Assembly (NCBI GenBank): GCA_016714465.1
Contig: JADKDT010000008.1
Coordinates: 1-64,000 of the forward strand
Length of the DNA: 64,000 bases
Direction: 5' to 3'
Origin: Candidatus Brachythrix odensensis
GTDB lineage: Bacteria > Chloroflexota > Anaerolineae > J036 > Brachytrichaceae
Shown here: positions 38,538 through 48,300 of the stretch, piece by piece
Numbering within the stretch: the first letter of the stretch is position 1
Layout of the letters: the number at the start of each line of letters is the position of its first letter
Program-made: the position numbers and the translations under genes
The notes under the pieces: model-generated
Told to the model about the DNA's origin: nothing
What the model saw: only the letters and a program-made list of their open reading frames with translations
Databases searched by the model: none

Positions 38538-40326
38538 CGTTCAATCCTTGGCAGATAAATCAAATGCGTTGGCACCGCCGTCGCCGTTGGCGTGGCGGTA
38601 TTCGTTGCTGTTGACGTTGGTGTAGGCGTCTCGGTCGGCGTCGACGTCGGAGTGGCGGTGGGCGTCTCGGTCGGGGTCGCCGTCGGAGTAGCGGTGGGCG
38701 TCTCGGTCGGGGTCGCCGTCGGAGTAGCGGTGGGCGTCTCGGTCGGGGTCGCCGTCGGAGTAGCGGTGGGCGTGTCGGTCGGGGTCGCCGTCGGAGTAGC
38801 GGTGGGCGTCTCGGTCGGCGTCGCCGTCGGAGTAGCGGTGGGCGTCTCGGTCGGCGTCGCCGTCGGAGTGGCGGTGGGCGTCTCGGTCGGCGTCTCGGTC
38901 GGCGTCTCGGTCGGGGTAGCGGTGGGCGTCTCGGTCGGCGTCTCGGTCGGGGTAGCGGTGGGCGTCTCGGTCGGCGTCGCGGGTCGGTCGGCGTCTCGGT
39001 CGGCGTCGACGTCGGAGTGGCGGTGGGCGTCTCGGTCGGCGTCGCCGTCGGAGTGGCGGTGGGCGTCTCGGTCGGGGGTAGCGGTGGGCGTCTCGGTCGG
39101 CGTCGCCGTCGGAGTGGCGTCGTGGGCGTCTCGGTGGTGGCGTCTCGGTCGGCGTCGCCGTCGGAGTAGCGGTGGGCGTCTCGGTCGGGGTCGCCGTGGG
39201 CGGGGGGGTCTCGGTCGGGGTCGCCGTCGGAGTAGCGGTGGGCGTCTCGGTCGGGGTCGCCGTCGGGGTAGCGGTGGGCGTCTCGGTGGGGGTCGCCGTC
39301 GGAGTAGCGGTGGGCGTCTCGGTCGGGGTCGCCGTCGGAGTAGCGGTGGGCGTCTCGGTTGGGGTCGCCGTCGGAGTAGCGGTGGCGTCTCGGTCGGGGT
39401 CGCCTCGGAGTGGCGGTGGGCGTCTCGGTTGGGGTCGCCGTCGGAGTAGCGGTGGGACGTCTCGGTCGGGGTCGCCGTCGGAGAGCGGTGGGCGTGTCGG
39501 TTGGGGTCGCCGTCGGAGTAGCGGTGGACGTCTCGGTCGGCGTCGCCGTCGGAGTAGCGGTGGGCGTCTCGGTCGGGGTCGCCGTTTGCGTTTGCGTTGC
39601 CGTTTCCGTTGGCGTTTGCGTAAGCGTGTTGGTTGGTGTGGCCGTCGCCGGGTGGGTCTCCGTCGGAGTGACCATCGCCGTGGGCGTCTCGGTCGGCGCA
39701 GCAGTTGGTGTTGGCGTCGGCGTTGGGGACGCAACTGTTATGGACCCGGCCTGAGATGTCTGAGGAATCACAAACCCGGTGTTGGTGCCCAACTCGATAT
39801 AGCTGAAGTTGATCGGGCTGATCCCCGGGGCTAGCGCCTGAAACTGGATCGTCGCCAAGACATCGGTCCCAGTGAAGGGCGGCGTTGGGGTGAACTGAAA
39901 GACGATGTAGGTGATGGTGCCGGCCGTGTTGCTGACCTGATTGGTGAAGATCTGATACGGCCCCTGCGACGTCAATAGCGGCCCTGGCGTGATCTGCACC
40001 CCACTCTGACCGCCATTCGCGTCGACGACGGCGAGGATGGCCGGGTTGAATGTCAGACGCACGTCCGCGCCATACAGGTTGGCCACGTCAGAGATCACGA
40101 TGCTGGCCGTAACCAGCATGCCCGGCGCGACCTGCTGGCTGGCCGGCTGGATGCGGACAACTGCCGTCGACACAACAGTGGCATCCAGCACCGGCTGGCC
40201 TGACCCGTCCTCGGGTGCCGGCGCGGCGAGAACGCGATGCAGTGGTGAGATAGCCGCGACAAGCATCATCAGCGCCACGAATACGGTGCGCCAGCGCCGA
40301 TCGGGTGTTCGGCAGGTTGCATTCAC
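38534..40326 (-). CDS. cohesin-domain protein on a Thr-Pro stalk, frames broken in stalk
   Basis: Signal peptide (TVFVALMMLVAAISPLHRVLAA), then one cohesin-like domain (about residues 50-200: VVRIQPASQQVAPGM, LYGADVRLTFNPAILAVVDANG, GTDVLATIQFQ). Then a long TPTETPTA stalk (38570-39732 on the plus strand). Indels in the stalk throw the frame into Arg/Pro/His-rich nonsense. The correct frame can be read again near the end as TPTSTATNTATPTATAV and finishes PTHLIYLPRIER with a stop at 38534. That end is the recurrent C-terminal motif. Length about 597 residues. The cohesin domain is about 60-70 percent alike by eye to the one in the next gene upstream. Confidence 0.78.
38570..39732. repeat. 24-bp minisatellite coding Thr-Pro stalk
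   Basis: Tandem units of about 24 bp (plus-strand form GGCGTCTCGGTCGGGGTCGC and variants) encode the eight-residue period TPTETPTA on the minus strand. Many units show 1-2 base losses, such as near 39062, 39120, 39400 and 39480. Confidence 0.9.
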
Positions 40327-40355
40327 ACGCTAATTGTATCTAGGCGTTGTCGGCA

Positions 40356-40964
40356 CTATCGCCTGATCGAAGGCAACCACATCCGCTTGAGCGCGCCGAC
40401 GCGAATCTGGCCACCCTGCGCAACGTGCGAAAGTACAAAGCCGTTGTTTGTGGAGAGTTCGATATAGCTGAATGACACGGCTGATACGCCGGTCATCACT
40501 CCCCTAAACTGAATCTTTGCCAGCACATCGGTTCCGGTGAACGGCGGCGACGGCGTGAATTGAAAGACGATGTATGTGATCGCTGCCACGGTATTGCTGA
40601 CCTGATTGGTGAAGATCTGGTATGGCCCCTCGGATGTCAACAAGGGACCGGGCGTAATCTGTACGCCTGACGCTGCGCCATCCGCATCGACCACCGAAAC
40701 AAGGGCCGGATCAAACGCAAGCCGCACATCAGCGCCATATAGCATGGCAATGTCGGAGATAACGATCGACCCGGTCACCACCCCGCCCGGCTCAACCAAA
40801 AGGACGGCCGGCTCGATCCGGACCACCGCCGGGGGCGCGGTCTCGACACGCAGGGGCGCCGGCTCGGCCGCCGGCACAGCCGCTTGCGTGATCGGCGCGG
40901 CCGCCAGCCCGCTCAAGGCCAGCGCAATCGCAACGGCCCGCGCAATGCGGCCCGCGCCCCTCAC
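40356..40964 (-). CDS. short secreted cohesin-domain protein
   Basis: 202 residues from a GTG at 40964 that overlaps the upstream TGA (GTGA). Signal peptide AVAIALALSGLAAAPITQA. The rest is a single cohesin-like domain (VVRIEPAVLLVEPGGVV, LYGADVRLAFDPALVSVVDADG, GTDVLAKIQFRG, FSYIELSTNNGFVL), closely alike to that of the stalked neighbour 30 bp downstream, plus the end LKRMWLPSIRR. It has no stalk and no membrane anchor, so the C-terminal motif alone would have to hold it at the surface, or it is released. Confidence 0.82.
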   Translation of the reverse strand: MRGAGRIARAVAIALALSGLAAAPITQAAVPAAEPAPLRVETAPPAVVRIEPAVLLVEPGGVVTGSIVISDIAMLYGADVRLAFDPALVSVVDADGAASGVQITPGPLLTSEGPYQIFTNQVSNTVAAITYIVFQFTPSPPFTGTDVLAKIQFRGVMTGVSAVSFSYIELSTNNGFVLSHVAQGGQIRVGALKRMWLPSIRR

Positions 40965-42202
40965 TTTGACCGCCTGTGGCGCTGTCGATCGACCGCCCCA
41001 AAACCATATACCCCGGCCAACCCGATCGCCAGCAGCACAATCCCCAAGAGCGGATCTGGGGCGTTTGACACCGTGGGCGGGTTGACATTCGCGGGCGCGG
41101 CGGCCCCACTCGGTGGCTGCGATCCCGGCGCTTTCGGCGCCAGACCCGATTGGGCAACCGCCGCCAGCGCCTCAGGGGCTGGGGTCGGGTTGCTGCCCGC
41201 AGTGCTCCGGGTGGTGGTGATCGCCTGGCCGGCCGCTATCCGGGTTGGCGTCGCAGGCGCGCCAGGCGTCGCAGGCGTGCCGGGCGTCGCAGGCGCGCCA
41301 AGCGTCGCAGGCGCGCCAGGTGTCGCAGGCGCGCCAGGTGTCGCGGGCGCGCCAGGCGTCGAACGGGGTGCCGCCGGCAACGTCGAAGCCGCCAAAGCTG
41401 GTGCGCCAGCCCCTGTTGCGGGCTGGGCAGTGACATTGAGCACCGCCCGAGTCGGAACTGGCGCCGCGGTCGGGGGGATCTGCCCGGCGGGTGCTGCCGC
41501 GGGTGTGCTCGTTGCAGCCGGCGGCGCGATGGCGGTCGGATTTGCGCCGATCGGCACAGATGTGCCGATCGGAGTCGGAGCCGGCACGACCGGCGTGGCG
41601 GCCGGTGGAGACGTGGGAATAACACCGCGTTCCGGCAGTGGCGTCGCGGTCGGGGCACTGGGGGTGCCCGCGCCCGCACTGCCGAGAACACTGATCGTGC
41701 CTGCCCGGCGCGTCACTGGGAGCACGTTCCCGCTGCGATCAGAAAGCTCAACTGACGTAATCTCGATAGACGTGGACCGCCCGGCGGCCTTGCCGCGGGC
41801 CTGGGCGATCAATACCGGTCCGCTTCCGCTGGCGGGCGCAGACGGGTTGACCTGGGTGGCCGCCCATTGAAAAGTCCCGGCGATGTTGTCGACTTTGTTG
41901 AGGACAACGAAGTCCGGTTTGATGAATCCCCCGGCAGTGAGGGGGCTCCCGGGGCTTGCAGCGACGAGTTCAATGACATTCGGGTCGAAAGTCCCACGCA
42001 CATCGATGCCATAGGCCTCCAGCGCGCCTTCCAGAATAACGGTGACGGCGCCCGTCTGGCCGACCGCGACCTCGAGAACAGCTGGCATGGGCCCAATGCT
42101 GGCGGTCGCCTGGGCCCGAAGCGAAGCGAGATTCGGGAAAAGGCCAACAGCAAGCGCCGCGCAAGCTAGAGCGCGCGAAAGCCTGCGAGACCAGGAGTGC
42201 AT
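40961..42202 (-). CDS. membrane-anchored cohesin-domain protein
   Basis: 413 residues from the ATG at 42202 (an overlapping GTG at 42205 is also open). Signal peptide ALACAALAVGLFPNLASLRA. A more divergent cohesin-like domain spans about 35-165 (VLEVAVGQTGAVTVILEG, YGIDVRGTFDPNVIELV). A long Pro/Ala/Thr linker holds short repeats GAPATP. A C-terminal helix (LLGIVLLAIGLAGVYGFGAV) is followed by basic RQRHRRSK, which should anchor the protein in the membrane. It is the only protein of the cluster with a true membrane anchor and lacks the YLP-type end. First gene of the cluster. Confidence 0.78.
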   Translation of the reverse strand: MHSWSRRLSRALACAALAVGLFPNLASLRAQATASIGPMPAVLEVAVGQTGAVTVILEGALEAYGIDVRGTFDPNVIELVAASPGSPLTAGGFIKPDFVVLNKVDNIAGTFQWAATQVNPSAPASGSGPVLIAQARGKAAGRSTSIEITSVELSDRSGNVLPVTRRAGTISVLGSAGAGTPSAPTATPLPERGVIPTSPPAATPVVPAPTPIGTSVPIGANPTAIAPPAATSTPAAAPAGQIPPTAAPVPTRAVLNVTAQPATGAGAPALAASTLPAAPRSTPGAPATPGAPATPGAPATLGAPATPGTPATPGAPATPTRIAAGQAITTTRSTAGSNPTPAPEALAAVAQSGLAPKAPGSQPPSGAAAPANVNPPTVSNAPDPLLGIVLLAIGLAGVYGFGAVDRQRHRRSK

Positions 42203-42271
42203 CACGTTTGTCTGAATACCAGATAGGCTACCACGGTCCTGCCCGTGAATCGCATTTTGTAAAGACAGCCG

Positions 42272-42306
42272 AAAACCTCGCGGGTCTTGAAGACCCGCGA
42301 GGTTTT
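42272..42306 (-). terminator. AACCTCGCGGGTC-type terminator after giant gene
   Basis: Perfect 17-bp stem (42272-42288 with 42290-42306; arm AAAACCTCGCGGGTCTT), 33 bp past the stop of the giant DUF11 gene. Closely related hairpins follow the two tandem paralogues at 52071 and 56219. Confidence 0.85.
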
Positions 42307-42339
42307 AGCCGGCTGCCTGACTCCTGCGCTGACCGAGCG

Positions 42340-45300
42340 CTAGCGCATCAAGGTCGGTAGGTAGACCTGCCGGAGGGCGGTGGCCGGCACGGCCGCCGGT
42401 CCGTAGCCAGTTACCGTCGTCCCATTCAACTCGATCTCCTCGACCCAGTAGTAAGCCCTCCCCGCCGGCGAGGAAGCATCTACCCAGGCGTAGGTCCCGC
42501 CATTGCCTGTGGCTGCGATCACGCCGGCCGAGACCACGCTCGCGCTGGCGCGCTCGGAGGTGGCGCCGCGCAGCACACGGTAGCCCAAGGTATTGGACTC
42601 GTTCGCAACAACCCAAACTACTGTCACAGTCGGCGCGCCAAGCGCGTCAGTTCCGCGGATGGCGTTCAGCGACAACAGCTGGATCGCAGTGGGCACGAAG
42701 ACATGCACGATTTCATTTGTCTCCGTCACCGGGCTGTTTCCCACGAAAGCGACATTCAGGATCGTGCCGCTTCCGGGCACGCCCGTCACGATGACTGAGA
42801 AGCTTACCGAGTATGGCATGCCTGGCTGGACCTGGGCGAAGTTCCACGTGAGCGGGCTTGGCCCGCTCACATTTGGTGGCACCGCGGAGCCCGGAACATA
42901 GTCCGTCCCGTCCGGCGCAGTGTCGGACACTGGCACGTTGTATGCGATGGTCTGGGCGATGTTGGTGAACCACACCGTATAGGTGATTGCATCACCGATC
43001 CGAACCGGTGAACCCGTATTCGGCACCGAGCTCTTGGACGCCACTAAGAGGGGTAGTTCGAGAACACCCGCATCGATCGTAAGGTTGACCTCGCCCATCG
43101 CCAGCACGATCGGATCGGTTGCCCCCGTCACCACGTTCGCGTCGCTGTCCAGCCCGTCCTGGCTGTTTGCAGACACATCCTTGGGGGTGAACCTGTAGCC
43201 CGCCGGAAGTGTGAATGACACGACATACGTGCCAGGCGCGAGGTTGGTGAAGGTGTAGAAACCACCGTTGGCAGTCGAAGTGGTTGCCTGCACCGCAACT
43301 CCCTTCATGAGGCTTACCGTGATCCCGTTGAGTCCAGGCTCGCTGAACGCATCGGGGCGCAGGGCAACCGTGACGTTTTGCAGGCCATCCCCATTGACAT
43401 CAACCCATACACGATCACCGATAGCGGCCGTTGGCGTTGGCGTATTCGTCGGGGTCGCCGTTGGCGTGTTCGTCGGGGTCGCCGTTGGCGTGTTCGTCGG
43501 GGTCGCCGTTGGCGTGTTCGTCGGGGTCGCCGTTGGCGTGTTCGTCGGCGTCGCCGTTGGCGTGTTCGTCGGCGTCGCCGTTGGCGTGTCCGTCGGGGTC
43601 GCCGTTGGCGTGTCCGTCGGGGTCGCCGTTGGCGTGTCCGTCGGGGTCGCTGTTGGCGTGTCCGTCGGGGTCGCTGTTGGCGTGTTCGTCGGGGTCGCTG
43701 TTGGCGAGTTCGTCGGGGTCGCCGTTGGCGTGTCCGTCGGGGTCGCTGTTGGCGTGTCCGTCGGGGTCGCTGTTGGCGTGTCCGTCGGGGTCGCCGTTGG
43801 CGTGTCCGTCGGGGTCGCCGTTGGCGTGTCCGTCGGGGTCGCCGTTGGCGTGTCCGTCGGGGTGGCCGTGGGCGTGTCCGTCGGCGTCTCGGTCGGGGTC
43901 GCCGTCGGCGTCTCGGTCGGGGTCGCGGTCGGCGTCTCGGTCGGGGTCGCCGTCGGCGTCTCGGTCGGGGTCGCCGTGGGCGTCTCGGTCGGAGTGGCCG
44001 TGGGCGTCTCGGTCGGGGTGGCCGTGGGCGTCTCGGTCGGGGTGGCCGTGGGCGTCTCGGTTGGCGTCGCCGTCGGCGTGTTGGTCGGTGTCGAGGTCGG
44101 CGTATTTGTCGGTGTCGGGGTCGGCGTCGGAACAAACGAGTTTGACACAGAACTGGTCTTTGTCAGGCCGGAACTGTCCGTGATGCTCGCGCTGTTCACG
44201 ATGTCCGTGGTGTTGAGGAGCGCATTCACCGTGACGCTAAAGCTTACGCTGCCGTTTGCGCCTGGAGCCTGGTCGCCCAGTGCCCATACCAACGGGTCGG
44301 GCCCACTGCACCCGTTCGTGCACGACAGAGCCACATAGCTGGTATTGGCAGGTATGAAGTCGGCGATGGTCAAGCCCGGCGCCACTTCGTTGCCGCTCAC
44401 GCTCCAGCTCAAGGTATAGCGGAGTTGATCTCCTGGAACGACCTGGCCCACCGGGCTCACGGTCTTGGTGATGAAGATGTCGTGGCCACTAGTCACCGGC
44501 GTCGTCACCGTCGTGGTCTTGGTCAGCCCCGTGCTGTCGGTGATGTGCGCGCTGTTGCGAATCTGCGTCCCTTTCAGCGGGCTGTTACCGTACGCTACTC
44601 CTCCGGGTTCTGGCCCAGCCAGACCAGGGATCCGGCCCGTCCGCTGCTCCAGTTCAGGTGTAGCGCGCTCGGTCCCCGGCGAGACTCCCGGCCGGGCTCA
44701 CCGTCTTGAACCAGGGCCGAAGTCACCGGCGTCGTCACCGTCGTGGCTTGGTCAGCCCCCGTGCTGTCGGTAATGCTCGCGCTGTTGCGAATTTGCGTCC
44801 CGTTGTTCAGCGGGCTGTTGACCGTCACGCTGAAGCTCACGCTCCCGCTCGCGCCCGGGTTCTGGTTGCCCAGGGCCCAGACCAGCGGATCCGGCCCGCC
44901 GCACGTGTTCGTGCACGAGCCGACCACGTAGGTCGTGTTGGCCGGGATCGAATCGACCAGCGTTACGCTCGGCGCGACCTCGTTCCCGCTCACGCTCCAG
45001 TTCAAGGTGTAGCGCAGCTCGGTCCCCGGCGAGACATTCCCGGCCGGGCTCACCGTCTTGGTGATGAAGACATCATGGGCCGAGGTGACGGGTGTCGTCA
45101 CCGTCGTGGTCTTGGTCAGCCCCGTGCTGTCGGTGATGCTCGCGCTGTTGCGAATCTGCGTCCCGTTGTTCAGCGGGCTGTTGACCGTCACGCTGAAGCT
45201 CACGCTCCCGCTCGCGCCCGGGTTCTGGTTGCCCAGGGCCCAGACCAGCGGATCCGGCCCGCCGCACGTGTTCGTGCACGAGCCGACCACGTAGGTCGTG

Positions 45301-48300
45301 TTGGCCGGGATCGAATCGACCAGCGTTACGCTCGGCGCGACCTCGTTCCCGCTCACGCTCCAGTTCAAGGTGTGAAGCGCAGCTCGGTCCCCGGCGAGAC
45401 ATTCCCGGCCGGGCTCACCGTCTTGGTGATGAAGACATCATGGGCCGAAGTCACCGGCGTCGTCACCGTCGTGGTCTTGGTCAGCCCCGTGCTGTCGGTG
45501 ATGCTCGCGCTGTTGCGAATCTGCGTCCCGTTGTTCAGCGGGCTGTTCACTGTCACGCTGAAGCTCACGCTGCCCGCCGCGCCCGGGTTCTGGTTGCCCA
45601 GGGCCCAGACCAGCGGATCCGGCCCGCCGCACGTGTTCGTGCACGAGCCGACCACATACGTCGTGTTGGCCGGGATCGAATCGACCAGCGTTACGCTCGG
45701 CGCGACCTCGTTCCCGCTCACGCTCCATTGGTGTGCGCGGTCCCGGGAGCATTCCGGCTGGGCTGCTGGTGATGAGACATCTGGGCCGAAGTCGCGGCGT
45801 CGTCCCGTCGTGGTCTTGGTCAGCCCGTGCTGTCGGTGGCCGCGCGGCGGAGGGCCCCGTCGTTGGGGGGGCGGGGGGGGGCGGGCGGGGGGGGGGGGGG
45901 GGGTGGGGGGGGGGGGCGGGCAGGAGGGGACCTCGTTGCCGCTCACGCTCCAGTTCAAGGTGTAGCGCAGCTCGGTCCCCGGCGAGACATTCCCGGCCGG
46001 GCCCACCGTCTTGGTGATGAAGACATCATGGGCCGAAGTCACCGGGTCGTCACCGTCGTGGTCTTGGTCAGCCCTGTGTTGTCGGTGATGCTCGCGCTGT
46101 TCGGATTTGCGTCCCGTTGTTCAACGGGCTGTTGACCGTCACGCTGAAGCTCACGCCCCCGCTCGCGCCCGGGTTCTGGTTGCCCAGGGGCCCAGACCAG
46201 CGGATCCGGCCCGCGCACGTGTTCGTGCACGAGCCGACCACGTAGGTCGTTGGGGATCGAACCGACCAGCGTTACGCTCGGCGCGATTTCGTTCCCGCTC
46301 ACGCCCCAGTTCAAGGTGCGCAGCCGGTCCCCGGCGAGATCCCGGCCGGGCTCACCGTCTTGGTGATGAAGACATCATGGGCCGAAGTGACGGGGTCGTC
46401 ACCGTCGTGGTCTTATCACCCGGCTGTCGGTGATGCTCGCGCTGTTGCGATCCGTCCCGCTGTTCAGCGGGCTGTCCCGTCACGCTGAAGCTCACGCCGC
46501 CCGCCGCGCCCGGGTCTGTTGCCCAGGGCCCAGACCAGCGGATCCGGCCCGCCGCACTGTTCGTGCACGAGCCGACCACATACGTCGTGTTGGCCGGGAT
46601 CGAATCGACAAGGGTCACGCTCGGCGCGACCTCGTTGCCGCTCACGCTCCAGTTCAAGGTGTAGCGCAGCTCGGTCCCCGGCGAGACATTCCCGGCCGGG
46701 CTCACCGTCTTGGTGATGAAGACATCATGGGCCGAAGTCACCGGCGTCGTCACCGTCGTGGTCTTGGTCAGCCCCGTGCTGTCGGTAATGCTCGCGCTGT
46801 TGCGGATTTGCGTCCCGTTGTTCAGCGGGCTGTTCACTGTCACGCTGAAGCTCACGCTGCCCGCCGCGCCCGGGTTCTGGTTGCCCAGGGCCCAGACCAG
46901 CGGATCCGGCCCGCCGCACGTGTTCGTGCACGAGCCGACCACGTAGGTCGTGGCCAGGATCGAATCGACCAGCGCCACGCTCGGCGCGACCTCGTTCCCG
47001 CTCACGCTCCAGCTCAGGTGTAGCGCAGCTCGGTCCCCGGCGAGACATTCCCGGCCGGGCTCACCGTCTTGGTGATGAAGACATCATGGGCCGAAGTCAC
47101 CGGTGTCGTCACCGTCGTGGTCTTGGTCAGCCCCGTGCTGTCGGTGATGCTCGCGCTGTTGCGGATTTGCGTTCCATTGTTCAGCGGGCTGTTCACCGTC
47201 ACGCTGAAGCTCACGCTGCCCGCCGCGCCCGGGTTCTGGTTGCCCAGGGCCCAGACCAGCGGATCCGGCCCGCCGCACGTGTTCGTGCACGAGCCGACCA
47301 CGTACGTCGTGTTGGCCGGGATCGAATCGACAAGGGTCACGCTCGGCGCGACCTCGTTCCCGCTCACGCTCCAGTTCAAGGTGTAGCGCAGCTCGGTCCC
47401 CGGCGAGACATTCCCGGCCGGGCTCACCGTCTTGGTGATGAAGACATCATGGCTGCTGAAGACCGGGCTCGTCACTGTGCTCGTCTTCGTGATACCTGTG
47501 CTGTCTGTAATTGAACCGGTGTTCACGATTTGCGTCCCATTGTTCAGCGGGCTGTTGACCGTCACACTGAATGTCACCGTCCCGCTCATCCCCGGATTCA
47601 ACGTACCCAGGCTCCAAACAAGCGGGTCCGGCCCTGCGCATGCAGGCGTGCAGCTACCCGGCACATACACCGTGTTGGCCGGCAAAGCGTCTCGCACGGT
47701 CACATTCGGCGCGGGTTCATTGCCCGTTACCAGCCAGGCCAAGCTGTACTGCAATTCCCGCCCAGGCGCGACCGCGCCGGCCGCGTTCACGGTCTTGGTA
47801 ATAAACAGATCATGCCGGCTCGAAACCGGATCCGTTACGGTTGTCGTTTTGGTCACGCTGTTGGTCGAGGTTACGACCGCAGTGTTCAACACCAGCGTCC
47901 CGCTCACCAGCGGCGTGTCCACCAGTACCGTGAACGTCACCGTCTTCGGGTTCAGCCCATTCGCGTCCAGCGTCCCGAGATTCCACTGCACCACGCTCCC
48001 CGCTGCAGCCCCCTGGGCCGGCGCAATCGCCGCCCCCGGCGCGGCGTAGAACGTCGTTCGAAGCGGCACCACGTCGCTGATCCACACCCCCGTCGCGCTC
48101 ACGATCCCCGTGTTGCTCACCCGGATCGTGTAGGTCAGCAAGCCGCCCGCCTCCACCGGCACCGGCGACGCCGACTTGACAATACTCAACTCCGGGTCGC
48201 CGCTTCGTACCGTCGCCGTCGCCGGCGTCGTCGGCGTCACCGGCCCGTTCGGCACTGCCGTATAGCTCCCTCCCGCTGCGTTCGTCAGGGTCACGCTCGC

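Noticed and set aside
38541..39734. Arg/Pro/His-rich open frames within the stalks on the minus strand
   Set aside because: These are the stalk repeat read out of frame after indels. The Thr-Pro frame links the N-terminal domain to the conserved C-terminal end.
45865..45928. Biological G-quadruplex or regulatory G-tract
   Set aside because: It interrupts a coding repeat, has no counterpart in sister copies, and sits in a visibly damaged part of the assembly.
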